This document shows, piece after piece, positions 28,860-37,427 of a DNA stretch of 64,000 nucleotides; position 1 is the stretch's first letter, and every line of letters starts with the position of its first letter. Under the pieces are notes generated by a model that did not search any database, was not told the DNA's origin, and worked only from the letters and a program-made list of their open reading frames with translations. Source of the stretch: Sphingomonas sp. CBMAI 2297 (GTDB lineage Bacteria; Pseudomonadota; Alphaproteobacteria; Sphingomonadales; Sphingomonadaceae); assembly GCF_029870595.1 (NCBI RefSeq), contig NZ_JAPDIR010000010.1:1-64000 (forward strand). Direction: 5' to 3'. A program made the translations under genes and the position numbers.

Positions 28860-29270
28860 TCAGCCCGCGAGCGAGCGCCGGCCGAACACCGGGCGGCGCT
28901 CCACCAGCGGGTTGGATTCGCGCTCGAGCAGCGCCAGCGTCGCCTCGAAGAGCGGGCGCAGCTGCACGACATGTTCGAGCACATCGGTCGGCGTGTCCTG
29001 CCGCTCGATGCACAGGCGCGCGCTCATTTCGATCGTCTCGGCCAGGTCCGCCAGCGGATCGGCGCCGAACTGGCGCGATTCGCCCTTCAGCGTATGCGCG
29101 GGAATCACCATCGACGCGGCATTGTTCGCACGCATGGCTTCCTCGATTCGCGCAACGGACTTGACGCCGTCTTCGCGAAAATAGCCGAGAATGCGCACGA
29201 AATTGGCGCCGAGCTCGGCCCGCGCCTGCGCAAAACTGTCCCAGTTCACCAGCTGCTCGTTGCCGGTCAT
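28860..29270 (-). CDS. Hpt domain phosphotransfer protein
   Basis: 136 residues consisting of one histidine phosphotransfer domain. His59 in AHTLKGESRQFG is the phospho-accepting residue. The helical pattern around it (FVRILGYFREDG, ADLAETIEMSARL) fits the four-helix Hpt bundle. No kinase or receiver gene adjoins it, so its phosphorelay partners are elsewhere. In alphaproteobacteria such free Hpt proteins often link hybrid kinases to response regulators; which relay is unknown. Confidence 0.85.
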   Translation of the reverse strand: MTGNEQLVNWDSFAQARAELGANFVRILGYFREDGVKSVARIEEAMRANNAASMVIPAHTLKGESRQFGADPLADLAETIEMSARLCIERQDTPTDVLEHVVQLRPLFEATLALLERESNPLVERRPVFGRRSLAG

Positions 29271-29378
29271 CGCTTCTTTCCCCTACTCCGCACCCTCCAG
29301 AGCGTTCCGAAAGGTATCGCCCGTGTGTAAACACAGGGTTGATTTGGGGTCAGGATCGTTACGGAAGCGATTGGATTC

Positions 29379-30749
29379 TCATTCCTTATCGCGATCGAAC
29401 GGATTCTTCGGCGCGCGCAGCGTCAGCCGCACCGGCACCGCGCCGAAATCGAATTCGCGGCGCAGGCCGTTGATCAGATAGCGCTGATAGCTCATCGGCA
29501 GCAGGTCGACGCGGGTGCCGAACAGCACGAAGCTGGGCGGGCGCGTCTTGTTCTGGGTGACGTAGCGCGGCTTGATTCGCTTGCCGCCGGGCGCGGGCGG
29601 CGGATTCGCCTCGATCGCGCGCTCGAACCAGCGATTGAGCTGGCCGGTGGAGACGCGGCGCGACCAGGCCTCGCGCGTCTTGAAGGCAACGTCGATCAGC
29701 GTGTCGAGCCCCTTCCCCGTCGCCGCGGAGACCGTCAGCAGCGGCACGCCCTTCACTTGCGCCAGCCCTTCGTCCAGCGCGCCCTTCACGCCGTTGAACA
29801 GGCTTGAGGCGTTTTCGGCCACGTCCCATTTGTTGAGCGCGATGATCAGCGCGCGCCCCTCCTGGAGCACGCGATCGGCGATCTTGAGGTCCTGGACCTC
29901 GAGCCCGCGCGTGGCGTCGAGCAGCAGCACCACCACTTCGGCGAAGTCGATCGAACGCAGCGTGTCGGCGACGGAGAGCTTCTCCAGCTTCTCCTCGACG
30001 CGCGCCTTCTTGCGCAGCCCCGCCGTATCGATCAGGCGGACCGGGCGCATATTGCCGTCGAAATCCTCCCATTCCCAATCGATCGCGATCGAATCGCGCG
30101 TGATCCCGGCCTCGGGCCCGGTGATCATCCGGTCCTCGCCAAGGAAACGGTTCACCAGCGTCGACTTGCCCGCGTTCGGCCGGCCGACGATCGCCAGCTT
30201 GAGCGGGGCATTGGGGTTGTCGGGATCCTCTTCCTCGACTTCCTCTTCCTCGCGCTCGACATGCGGCAGCAGCGCCTCGAACAGGTCGCCCATGCCCTCG
30301 CCATGCTCGGCCGAGAGCTGCACCGGATCGCCAAAGCCGAGCGCCATCGCCTCGATCACGCCGGTCTCGCCCGCGCGGCCCTCGGCCTTGTTGGCGACGA
30401 GTATGATCGGCCGGTCGGTCGAGCGCAGCCAGCGGGCGATCTCCTCGTCGAGCGGCGTCACGCCGGCACGAGCATCGACCAGGAACAGCGCGACATCGGC
30501 TTCCTGCACCGCCGCCTCGGTCTGCTGGCGCATCCGGCCGGGCAGCGTCGCCGCGTCCTCGTCCTCATAGCCCGCCGTGTCGATGATGCGGAATTCGAGC
30601 CCGAGCAGGTTCGCATCGCCCTCGCGGCGATCGCGGGTCACGCCCGGCTGATCATCGACCAGCGCGAGCTTCTTGCCGACCAGCCGGTTGAACAGCGTCG
30701 ATTTGCCGACATTCGGCCGGCCGATGATGGCGACGATGGGCAGTGGCAT
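29379..30749 (-). CDS. der: Ribosome-biogenesis GTPase Der (EngA)
   Basis: About 456 residues with two tandem GTPase domains and a C-terminal KH-like domain, required for 50S assembly. First domain: GRPNVGKST (from residue 10), DTAGYED, NKAEG. Second: GRPNAGKST, DTAGLRKKARV, NKWD. An acidic EEEEVEEEDPD linker joins them. I start at ATG 30749 (MPLPIVAIIGRPNVGKS). It lies downstream of bamB on the same strand, as in enterobacteria, but a terminator hairpin stands between. Confidence 0.97.
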   Translation of the reverse strand: MPLPIVAIIGRPNVGKSTLFNRLVGKKLALVDDQPGVTRDRREGDANLLGLEFRIIDTAGYEDEDAATLPGRMRQQTEAAVQEADVALFLVDARAGVTPLDEEIARWLRSTDRPIILVANKAEGRAGETGVIEAMALGFGDPVQLSAEHGEGMGDLFEALLPHVEREEEEVEEEDPDNPNAPLKLAIVGRPNAGKSTLVNRFLGEDRMITGPEAGITRDSIAIDWEWEDFDGNMRPVRLIDTAGLRKKARVEEKLEKLSVADTLRSIDFAEVVVLLLDATRGLEVQDLKIADRVLQEGRALIIALNKWDVAENASSLFNGVKGALDEGLAQVKGVPLLTVSAATGKGLDTLIDVAFKTREAWSRRVSTGQLNRWFERAIEANPPPAPGGKRIKPRYVTQNKTRPPSFVLFGTRVDLLPMSYQRYLINGLRREFDFGAVPVRLTLRAPKNPFDRDKE

Positions 30750-30801
30750 GGCGTGAAGACTCTTATCGACGGGGTGTTCGGTCAAGCAAAACGGCACGGA
30801 A

Positions 30802-30838
30802 CGCAAAAAGCAACGGGCGAGGCCTTGCGGCCCCGCCC
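30802..30838 (+). other. Hairpin on the plus sense of the bamB-der gap
   Basis: GGGCGAGGCC and GGCCCCGCCC (30815-30838, loop TTGC) pair on either strand. Read on the minus strand, the hairpin lies 24 nt after the bamB stop and is followed by GTTGCTTTTTG, so it most likely terminates bamB transcripts; in that reading it is a minus-strand terminator separating bamB from der. Confidence 0.7.
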
Positions 30839-30861
30839 GCCTGCCATGGCCGGGACAGATA

Positions 30862-32184
30862 TCAGCGGAACGCGGTCAGGCGTCCCTTGTCGTCCAGGAT
30901 GTAGAGCATGTGGTTCGCCACCACCGGCTGGAGCGAGATCGGCGCCTTCAGCTCGATCGTCGAGCTCACGCTGCCGTCGGCCGGCGAGACGAAGACCAGC
31001 TCGCCGCGCGTGCTGCCCAGGATCAGCTTGCCGCCGGCCAGGACGGGGCCGATCCAGTTCCACGGATCCTTGGGCTTCTTGTCGTTCTTGTAGCGCTTGA
31101 GCGGCGCGATCCAGCGCACCTTGCCGCTGGTGCGCGAGAGGCACAGCAGCCGGGCGTCGTCGGTCACCACGAACAGCCATTCGCCCGCCACCCAGGGGGT
31201 GGAGATGCCGGCGATGTTCTGCTCCCACATGCGGTTGCCGGTGGCGATGTCCATCGCGACCATGCGCCCGCCCTGCCCCACGGCATAGACGCGGCCCTGG
31301 TCGATCACCGGCTCGGCGTCGATGTCCGACAGCGAGGAGACCGACGTGGTCATGCTGCTGCGCGACAGCACGTCGCTCCACAGCGAGCGGCCATTCTCGT
31401 AGCGATAGGCGTTGAGCTCGCCCGACGAGAAGCCCGCGATCACGGTGCCCTGCGCCGAGGCGGGCGCCGCGACGCCGAACACGCCCTGCGATTCGAGGCT
31501 GGCCGAAGCGGTCCAGCTGACGTCGCCATTCTCCTGCTTCATCACGAAGAGCTGGTTGTCCTGCGTGACGACATAGGCATTGCCGTTGGCGAGCGTCGGC
31601 GCGCCGCGCAGCGGGCCGCCGGGGCGCTTGCGCCACAGCTCGCTACCATCGGCAACCTTGAGCGCCACCACGTCCCCCAGGCCGTTGGTGGCGAAGACAT
31701 GCTCGCCCGAGACGCTGACGCCGCCGCCGAAGCGCGCGGTCTTGTTGCCATCGGCCTTCACCGTCGCGGCGCGCCACAGCTCGGCGCCGGTGGCGGCGTC
31801 CAGCGCATGGACCTGGCCGTCGGTATCCATCACGAACAGCTTGCCGCCCGCGACCACCGGCGAAGCGGCGAGGCGCTCCTTCTTGGAGGTCTTGGCGATC
31901 TGCTGGCTCCACACCTGCGACGGCGTGGCGGACAAGGCGAGATGGCCCATCGACTTGGCGGCATTGCCGCCCGGCTGGTTCCAGTCCTCGTTCGCCGTCG
32001 CTTCCGGCACGAGCACATCGACATTCGCCAGCGACTTGTCGCTGGTGATGTCGTTTTCGGACATCAGGATGGGAACGCGCTCGCCGAGCACAGGCGTCTT
32101 CTTGCCCTGCCCCTTGATTACCCCGCAGCCGCTAACCAGCGCGAGTGCCGCAAGGGCCCCAGCCACCCTCAGCTTATTGTTCAT
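30862..32184 (-). CDS. bamB: Outer-membrane assembly lipoprotein BamB-like (PQQ-type beta-propeller)
   Basis: 440 residues. A lipoprotein signal with lipobox VSGC (Cys20) is followed by an eight-bladed propeller built of PQQ-like repeats (LFVMDTDGQVHALDAATGAELW, VYAVGQGGRMVAMDIATGNRMW and others). Lipoprotein anchor, propeller and the yfgM-bamB-der order point to BamB, which scaffolds BamA in outer-membrane protein insertion. It overlaps the YfgM-like gene by 4 nt. Confidence 0.9.
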   Translation of the reverse strand: MNNKLRVAGALAALALVSGCGVIKGQGKKTPVLGERVPILMSENDITSDKSLANVDVLVPEATANEDWNQPGGNAAKSMGHLALSATPSQVWSQQIAKTSKKERLAASPVVAGGKLFVMDTDGQVHALDAATGAELWRAATVKADGNKTARFGGGVSVSGEHVFATNGLGDVVALKVADGSELWRKRPGGPLRGAPTLANGNAYVVTQDNQLFVMKQENGDVSWTASASLESQGVFGVAAPASAQGTVIAGFSSGELNAYRYENGRSLWSDVLSRSSMTTSVSSLSDIDAEPVIDQGRVYAVGQGGRMVAMDIATGNRMWEQNIAGISTPWVAGEWLFVVTDDARLLCLSRTSGKVRWIAPLKRYKNDKKPKDPWNWIGPVLAGGKLILGSTRGELVFVSPADGSVSSTIELKAPISLQPVVANHMLYILDDKGRLTAFR

Positions 32185-32891
32185 TTAGCCTGCTTTTCCT
32201 TCGACTGATCGAGGACGTCGATCCCCAATACGCTCGCCAGCTGAACCGCGCGTTGCCGCGTCGTATCCGGCACATTGTCCCCGCCCTGGGCGATCTGCTG
32301 GAGGAGCTTGCCCGCCTCGGCGCGCTTGCCGAGCTTGATCTGCGCGGCCGCGACCATTTCGCCGGCGCTGCCGAACCAGGCCGAAGCCGGCTTGGCGAGA
32401 CCCTGGAGACGCGAGACCACCACTTCCGGCTTCAGCGTGTCATATTCCACCGCGGTCTGGCGCAGCAGCGCGTAGTCGCGGAACGGCTTGGCGAAGCCGC
32501 CATTGCCGGCAACCGCCGCGAACTTGGCGGCGGCGCCCTTCGCGTCCTTCTTCTGCAGCAGCAGGTTGCCCTCGATGATCGACGACATCGCGGCATAGCC
32601 GTTGGTGCCGCTGGCCGCGAGCTTGGCGAGCTCGGGGTTCGCCTTGTCGAGCTGGTTCTGCTCGATGTTGCGCAGGGCCGCGTCATATTGCTCGCCCTTG
32701 GCGCCCGCGGCGGAATCGGTCTGATGCTGCCAGAACAGGAAGCCGCCGAGCGCGGCGAACGCGACCACGACGGCGCCGATGATCAGCCGCCCATATTTCT
32801 GCCAGATGCCGAGCATCTGCGAACGGCGATATTCCTCGTCGACTTCGCGCAGGAAGGCTTCGTCTGTCGTGCCGGAGGGGGGAAGCGCCAA
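32181..32891 (-). CDS. YfgM-like tetratricopeptide membrane protein
   Basis: 236 residues: a cytosolic N-terminus (residues 1-34), one membrane helix (about 35-55, LIIGAVVVAFAALGGFLFW) and a periplasmic TPR-like helical domain. This is the YfgM / Tetratricopeptide_2 layout; YfgM works with PpiD at the Sec translocon in enterobacteria. Genes downstream (bamB, then der) are the same as in E. coli. ATGA overlap with bamB. Confidence 0.85.
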   Translation of the reverse strand: MALPPSGTTDEAFLREVDEEYRRSQMLGIWQKYGRLIIGAVVVAFAALGGFLFWQHQTDSAAGAKGEQYDAALRNIEQNQLDKANPELAKLAASGTNGYAAMSSIIEGNLLLQKKDAKGAAAKFAAVAGNGGFAKPFRDYALLRQTAVEYDTLKPEVVVSRLQGLAKPASAWFGSAGEMVAAAQIKLGKRAEAGKLLQQIAQGGDNVPDTTRQRAVQLASVLGIDVLDQSKEKQAK

Positions 32892-32967
32892 AATCTACTC
32901 CATGCGTCTCTTGCGGGCGCGAACCTGATCGTGCCGTGCGGGAATCACCAGAGCGCTCGGTAGCCCG

Positions 32968-33825
32968 TCAATCCCGCGGCGCATAGACCTGATCGGGCCC
33001 CGGGAAGGCCCGCGACCGAACATCGGCGGCATAGGTTTCAACCGCGGCGGAAATACGGCCGGCAAGATCGTCATATTTCTTCACGAACCGGGCGGTCCGC
33101 TCGAACATGCCGAGCATGTCGTCGATCACCAGCACCTGGCCGTCGCACTCGGCCGAGGCGCCGATGCCGATCACCGGGCACGAGACCGCCGCGGTGATTT
33201 CCCGGGCCAGCGTCTCGACCACGCCCTCCACCACCAGGCCGAAGGCACCGGCCGCGGCGATCGCCCGCGCATCGTCGAGGATCTGGGCATGTTCCGCGTT
33301 GCTCCGGCCGCGCGCGCCATAGCCGCCAAGCGCGTTGACCGCCTGGGGCGTGAGGCCGACATGGCCGACCACGGGAATGCCGCGCTTGGTCAGGAACTCG
33401 ACCGTCGGGGCCAGCGTCTCGCCGCCCTCCATCTTCACGCCGGCCGCCCCGGTCTCGGCGAGCACGCGCGCGGCGGAGGCAAAGGCCTGTTCCGGGCCCT
33501 GCTCATAGCTGCCGAAGGGCATATCGACCACGACCAGCGAATGCCAGCTGCCGCGCACCACCGCGGCACCATGCGCGATCATCATCTCCAGCGTCACCGG
33601 CAGGGTGGAAGGCAGGCCGTAGATCACCTGGGCCAGGCTGTCCCCCACCAGCAGCACATCGCAATGCGGGTCGAGCAGCTGCGCCATCCGCGTCGTGTAG
33701 GCAGTGAGCATCACGATCGGATCCTTGCCCTTGCGATCGCGAATCGCCGGGACGGTAAGCCGCTTCATCGGAGCGGGGGTCGGGTTTGCGCGGCTCGTGG
33801 CCGTATCCATGGTGACGTGCGACAT
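32968..33825 (-). CDS. panB: 3-methyl-2-oxobutanoate hydroxymethyltransferase
   Basis: 285 residues (from ATG 33825; ATG 33810 is equally possible). First committed enzyme of pantothenate synthesis, transferring a hydroxymethyl group from methylene-THF to ketoisovalerate. [46 protein letters not shown] (metal/substrate site) and [11 protein letters not shown] are the diagnostic PanB segments. Monocistronic in this window; other pan genes are not adjacent. Confidence 0.96.
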   Translation of the reverse strand: MSHVTMDTATSRANPTPAPMKRLTVPAIRDRKGKDPIVMLTAYTTRMAQLLDPHCDVLLVGDSLAQVIYGLPSTLPVTLEMMIAHGAAVVRGSWHSLVVVDMPFGSYEQGPEQAFASAARVLAETGAAGVKMEGGETLAPTVEFLTKRGIPVVGHVGLTPQAVNALGGYGARGRSNAEHAQILDDARAIAAAGAFGLVVEGVVETLAREITAAVSCPVIGIGASAECDGQVLVIDDMLGMFERTARFVKKYDDLAGRISAAVETYAADVRSRAFPGPDQVYAPRD

Positions 33826-33996
33826 GGCGGCGGGTCTAGCGGGTTGCGACGAGGGTCGCCAGTGTAACGGCGTCCGGCGAGCCGCCTCGCCCACTCACCC
33901 CCTTCGCGATTTTTCACCCCCGGCCATCCTCATTTCCCGTCGCCGCCCTCCCATCCCGGCCCGCGCGGCAATGGCAAAAGTGAAAGTTCGAATCAC

Positions 33997-34028
33997 TTGA
34001 CTCAATGTCTATAATATCTAACATTGAG
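33997..34028 (+). promoter_or_regulatory. Promoter with palindromic operator for the membrane protein/XRE pair
   Basis: TTGACT (33997-34002), a 16-nt spacer and TAACAT (34019-34024) make a plausible sigma-70-type promoter. CTCAATGT (34001-34008) and ACATTGAG (34021-34028) form a perfect 8-bp inverted repeat with a 12-nt spacer lying over it. A dimeric repressor bound here would block the promoter; the XRE protein encoded downstream is the obvious candidate. Confidence 0.6.
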
Positions 34029-34055
34029 GTATTAATTTCGAACTCGAGGTGAATT

Positions 34056-34472
34056 ATGCCATTCAAGGAAAAGATCGCCTGGATCTCGGTGATCACCACC
34101 GTGCTGGTGTGGGGCGGCTATTTCGGCTTCATGCTGGCGACCGGCGGCAAGCTGCACGGCGCCGTCTATTTCACCGGCTTCATTGCCGCGGTGATCGTCC
34201 AGACGATCCTCGCCACGGGTGCGGCGATCGTCACCGCGGCGCTCGCTCCCGCCGATGCCAGTGCCGGCAGCGACGAGCGTGACCGCGACATCTCCCGGCG
34301 CGCCTATGCCCTTGCCTATCCCGTGCTGATCGCGCTGGTGTTCTGCGTTGCGGGAAGCGTGCATCTGGGCTTCGACAGGATCGACATGGCCTATGCCATC
34401 ATGGGCGCGATCGTGATCGCGGAGATCGTCCATTATGCCGCGCAGATCGCCGGCTATCGCAGGGGGTATTGA
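34056..34472 (+). CDS. Small inner-membrane protein paired with XRE regulator
   Basis: 138 residues with four membrane helices (about 8-28, 37-60, 86-106, 112-133) and a charged loop DASAGSDERDRDISRR between helices 2 and 3. AGGTG precedes the ATG. The XRE gene follows after 3 nt. Such membrane protein plus Cro/C1-type regulator pairs are common; function is unknown, possibly membrane stress or signalling. Confidence 0.75.
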   Translation: MPFKEKIAWISVITTVLVWGGYFGFMLATGGKLHGAVYFTGFIAAVIVQTILATGAAIVTAALAPADASAGSDERDRDISRRAYALAYPVLIALVFCVAGSVHLGFDRIDMAYAIMGAIVIAEIVHYAAQIAGYRRGY

Positions 34473-34475
34473 GCC

Positions 34476-34688
34476 ATGTCCCCGGGACGCGTCGTCAACC
34501 AGGTGCGCACCCTGCGCTTCCTCGCCGGAGAGATGACCCAGGCCGAACTGGGCGAGAAGATCGGCCTCACGCGCCAGACGATCGCGGCGATCGAGCAGGG
34601 CAAATATTCGCCGTCGCTCGAAGCCGCGTTCCGCATCGCCCAGGTGTTCGGCAAGCCGCTCGAGGAAGTGTTCAGCTGGGAGGCGTGA
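34476..34688 (+). CDS. XRE-family transcriptional regulator
   Basis: 70 residues, essentially one Cro/C1 helix-turn-helix (MTQAELGEKIGLTRQTIAAIEQGKYSPSLEAAFRIAQVFGKPLEEVF). No effector domain. It is co-transcribed with the preceding membrane protein and is likely autoregulatory through the palindrome at 34001-34028. Confidence 0.88.
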   Translation: MSPGRVVNQVRTLRFLAGEMTQAELGEKIGLTRQTIAAIEQGKYSPSLEAAFRIAQVFGKPLEEVFSWEA

Positions 34689-34712
34689 ACGCGCGCGGCC
34701 CGCGTGCGCCGG

Positions 34713-35060
34713 TCAGAGCAGCGCCCGGGCGTAGTTCTCCGGCTTGAAGCCGACCAGGATCCCGCCCGGATATTCGAGCACGGGGCGCTTGATCATCGAG
34801 GGCTGGGCCAGCATCAGCGCCGCCGCCTTGCCGGCATCGACGCCCTCGCGATCGGCATCGGGCAGCTTGCGGAACGTGGTGCCCGCCCGGTTGAGCAGCA
34901 CTTCCCAGCCGGCGATACCGCTCCAGCGCGCGAGCCGGGCCGCGTCGATCCCCGATGCCTTATAGTCGTGAAAGGCATAGGCGATGCCATGCTCGTCCAT
35001 CCAGGCGCGCGCCTTCTTGATCGTGTCGCAATTCTTGATGCCGTACATGGTGACCGTCAC
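34713..35060 (-). CDS. ArsC/Spx/MgsR-family protein
   Basis: 115 residues with an ArsC-like thioredoxin fold: MYGIKNCDTIKKARAWMDEHG at the start and QPSMIKRPVLEYPGGILVGF near the end. The single N-terminal Cys (NCDT) replaces the CxxC of Spx and the HNPRCSKS of true arsenate reductases, which is the YffB-like pattern. GTG 35060 chosen because GAGGG lies 7 nt upstream. It is a second ArsC-superfamily gene, distinct from the one after accC. Confidence 0.8.
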   Translation of the reverse strand: MTVTMYGIKNCDTIKKARAWMDEHGIAYAFHDYKASGIDAARLARWSGIAGWEVLLNRAGTTFRKLPDADREGVDAGKAAALMLAQPSMIKRPVLEYPGGILVGFKPENYARALL

Positions 35061-35189
35061 GTCGCGCCCTCGCCTGCTCATGGTTCCGGCCATGCGATAG
35101 CGCGCTTCGCGGCGGAAAACAGTTGGCTTTCGATCGCGGGGGGCATGCGCTAGGCTGGTCGCCCGGATTGATGCCGAGAGAACAGCGCG

Positions 35190-35618
35190 ATGAATCGGTT
35201 CGACAAGCTGGCGCTGACGGCGGCGATCCTTGCGACGCTGCTGTGCGCACGGCATGCGATGTCGGCGGCCAGCCTCTATCTCGCCCATGCCTCGCCCGCG
35301 ACGGTGGCGGGCTGGATCGCGGGGGAACTCATCGTCACCTATGGCCCGATCGCGGTCGCGGCCCTGTTCTGGCGCTGGTCCAAGCGCACGTCCATGCCCT
35401 GGCTCCCGCACCTGCTGTTCCTTCCCGTGGCGCTGCTGGTCTTGTGGGCGGGCGCCGTGTTCCTGCTCACGCTGGCAGGGTTTTCGAACTTCGACGACAC
35501 CATCGGAGGGCCGGTGGTCGCCGCCTTCCTGCTGTTCCTGATTGCCATTGGCATCTATTGCGCCGCGCTTCTCTCACTGCCGAGAGGCCCGCGCCCGACC
35601 AACGAGCAGGGAGCATGA
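35190..35618 (+). CDS. Hypothetical membrane protein
   Basis: 142 residues with three to four membrane helices (about 6-26, 40-60, 72-97, 107-130). The stop overlaps the ATG of the DUF1801 gene (ATGA), so translation is coupled. Family not recognised. Confidence 0.65.
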   Translation: MNRFDKLALTAAILATLLCARHAMSAASLYLAHASPATVAGWIAGELIVTYGPIAVAALFWRWSKRTSMPWLPHLLFLPVALLVLWAGAVFLLTLAGFSNFDDTIGGPVVAAFLLFLIAIGIYCAALLSLPRGPRPTNEQGA

Positions 35619-36025
35619 CCGCGCCGAAGCTCCTGTCCGGCGGCAATCCCCAGATTCCCAAGGGCGAAGGCGATGCGCCGGTGCAGGCCTATATCGCCGC
35701 GATGCCCGGCTGGAAGCAGCGGATCGGGCGCGCGATCGACGATCTCGTGGCGGGCGCCGTGCCCGGCGTGCGCAAGGCCGTGAAATGGAACACGCCCTTC
35801 TACGGCGCGCCCGATCGGGAAGGCTGGTTCCTCGCCTTCCACTGCTTCGACCGATATGTGAAGCTCACCTTCTTCCGCGGCACTGCGCTCGATCCGGTGC
35901 CGCCCGGTCCATCGAAACAGCAGGACGTGCGCTATCTCGACATCCGCGAGGAGGACGCGATCGACGAAGCGCGACTGACCGCGTGGATCCGGCAGGCGAG
36001 CGTCCTGCCCGGCGAGATGCTTTAG
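35615..36025 (+). CDS. DUF1801 family protein
   Basis: 136 residues, cytosolic. AYIAAMPGWKQRIGRAIDDLVAGAVPGVRKAVKWNTPFYG and LAFHCFDRYVKLTFFRG are the DUF1801 (YdhG-like) core, a small alpha/beta fold of unknown function. It ends convergently with the GNAT gene, the two stop codons overlapping by 4 nt. Confidence 0.83.
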   Translation: MTAPKLLSGGNPQIPKGEGDAPVQAYIAAMPGWKQRIGRAIDDLVAGAVPGVRKAVKWNTPFYGAPDREGWFLAFHCFDRYVKLTFFRGTALDPVPPGPSKQQDVRYLDIREEDAIDEARLTAWIRQASVLPGEML

Positions 36026-36492
36026 GACGGATCGAGATCCGACCAATCCGCCCCGGAGGGAGAGGAATGCCGCCCCGCCTGGTCATTCAGGAAACGACCG
36101 AGCGTGACCACGCCCTGCCGCTCCAGCCCGAGCGCTTCATAGAAGCCGAGCGCCTCCGCATTGCCTTCGCGCACCATCAGCTGGATCTTCGGGCAGCCGC
36201 GCGCGCGCAGCCAGGCCTCCGCCTCCGCCATCAGCGCGCGGCCCAGCCCGATGCCGCGGGCGGCGGGTGCGACCGCGAGATAATAGACCCAGCCGCGATG
36301 GCCGTCGTCGCCCAGCATCACGCTACCCATGATCTCGCCGCCCTCCTCCTGCGCGACCAGGATCGCCGCGGATTCCGCCGCGAGCGCGCGGGCGAAATCC
36401 TGCCCGGGATCGTTCCACGGCCGCGTGAGCCCGCAATCCCGCCACAGCGCGATGACCGCCCCCGCATCCTCGGCACCTGCCCGCCGGATCAT
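36022..36492 (-). CDS. GNAT-family acetyltransferase (YpeA-like)
   Basis: 156 residues. The GNAT core is visible: YYLAVAPAARGIGLGRALMAEAEAWL (acetyl-CoA pyrophosphate loop R-G-x-G-L-G) and MVREGNAEALGFYEALGLERQ. IRRAGAEDAGAVIALWRDCGLTRPWNDPGQDF resembles the YpeA subgroup. I start at ATG 36492; it overlaps the upstream membrane-protein stop (ATGA). Substrate unknown. Confidence 0.88.
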   Translation of the reverse strand: MIRRAGAEDAGAVIALWRDCGLTRPWNDPGQDFARALAAESAAILVAQEEGGEIMGSVMLGDDGHRGWVYYLAVAPAARGIGLGRALMAEAEAWLRARGCPKIQLMVREGNAEALGFYEALGLERQGVVTLGRFLNDQAGRHSSPSGADWSDLDPS

Positions 36493-36743
36493 GCCGCCCG
36501 CCGCGCGATGTGCCACAGCGTCACCGCGCCGATCAGCATCCAGATCACGTTCAAGGTCGCCGAGGGGATGGCGCCGTTCCAGCCGCTGTTGATCACGAAA
36601 CAGCCCGCGCCGACGACGTTCATCCACTGATAGGCGCGCGAACGGCCGGTCAGCCTGCCGGAAGAGAGCAGCAGATAGGCGGCCAGGATCAATGCTGCCC
36701 CTGTCCAGCCGACGATCTCGATCAGCAGCCTCTCGACGCTCAT
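36489..36743 (-). CDS. Small three-helix membrane protein (CBU_0592-like)
   Basis: 84 residues with three hydrophobic helices (about 5-28, 38-56, 60-80) and a conserved-looking SRAYQWMNVVGAGCFVINSGWNGAIPSATLNVIWM segment split between them. It resembles the short CBU_0592-type membrane proteins. Overlaps both neighbours by ATGA. Function unknown. Confidence 0.7.
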   Translation of the reverse strand: MSVERLLIEIVGWTGAALILAAYLLLSSGRLTGRSRAYQWMNVVGAGCFVINSGWNGAIPSATLNVIWMLIGAVTLWHIARRAA

Positions 36744-37366
36744 CGCGCGATGCAGGTGACGCCGGCCCAGAGATTGGTCACCTTGCCGTCGGGCGCCGGC
36801 GAGCTGAGCAGGCCGGAAAGCGCGCCCATCATGAACTCGTTGCCGATCGAGGTCTCGCCGACATCCACCGTGCCGGCCGCCTCCAGCTCCTTGCGGCTGG
36901 TGCCGATGCCGATGCCCTTGGCCGTGGCGAACCCGGCCGCCTCGCGCCCGTCCAGGTCCCAGCCGGCGAACTTGCCGTCCTGGAAATAGAGCGAGAGCCC
37001 GTCGCGAAAGGCCGCGGAGCCGAGCGGGCCGGCGCCGCAATCCTGGTTGCCCGCTTCCTCGATCGGGCTGCCCAGCGCGCCGGCGAGCATCCGCACCGCA
37101 TCGGCCCTGGCCATGCCGAAGCGCACATGGCGGGAGGATCCGTCGGGCTGCACCAGCGTCAGTTCCTCGGGCGCCAGCCGAACGCCGATGCCCGGCGCCT
37201 CCGCGCGCGCGCTCGCGGCATTGGCCTCGGCATTGCCTGCGGGCGGGACGATGATCTCGGCCGCATTCGCCGCCGCATCCTTCTCCATCGGCTTTTCGGG
37301 CTCGGGCGCGCAGGCGGCGAGCAGGCCCAGCGCCACGAGCGTCCATGGCAGCGGCTTGGTCGTCAT
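36740..37366 (-). CDS. Hypothetical lipoprotein
   Basis: 208 residues. A lipoprotein signal with lipobox LAAC (Cys19) is followed by an Ala/Glu-rich low-complexity stretch (to about residue 60) and a globular C-terminal domain with a duplicated-looking pattern (VRFGMARADAVRMLAGALG and IGIGTSRKELEAAG). Likely anchored in the envelope. First of three ATGA-coupled minus-strand genes. Function unknown. Confidence 0.72.
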   Translation of the reverse strand: MTTKPLPWTLVALGLLAACAPEPEKPMEKDAAANAAEIIVPPAGNAEANAASARAEAPGIGVRLAPEELTLVQPDGSSRHVRFGMARADAVRMLAGALGSPIEEAGNQDCGAGPLGSAAFRDGLSLYFQDGKFAGWDLDGREAAGFATAKGIGIGTSRKELEAAGTVDVGETSIGNEFMMGALSGLLSSPAPDGKVTNLWAGVTCIAR

Positions 37367-37427
37367 CGTCTCTTCCCCACCCGGTTCGCGGGCATTTTCT
37401 CATTATCCCGCGGTGCCCGCAATGGCC

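Noticed and set aside
33980..33995. TTCGAATC resembling a tRNA T-loop
   Set aside because: No acceptor or anticodon stems can be formed around it; part of the XRE promoter region.
34010..34015. Perfect TATAAT next to TTGACT
   Set aside because: Only 7 nt from the -35-like box; TAACAT at 16-nt spacing is the better -10.
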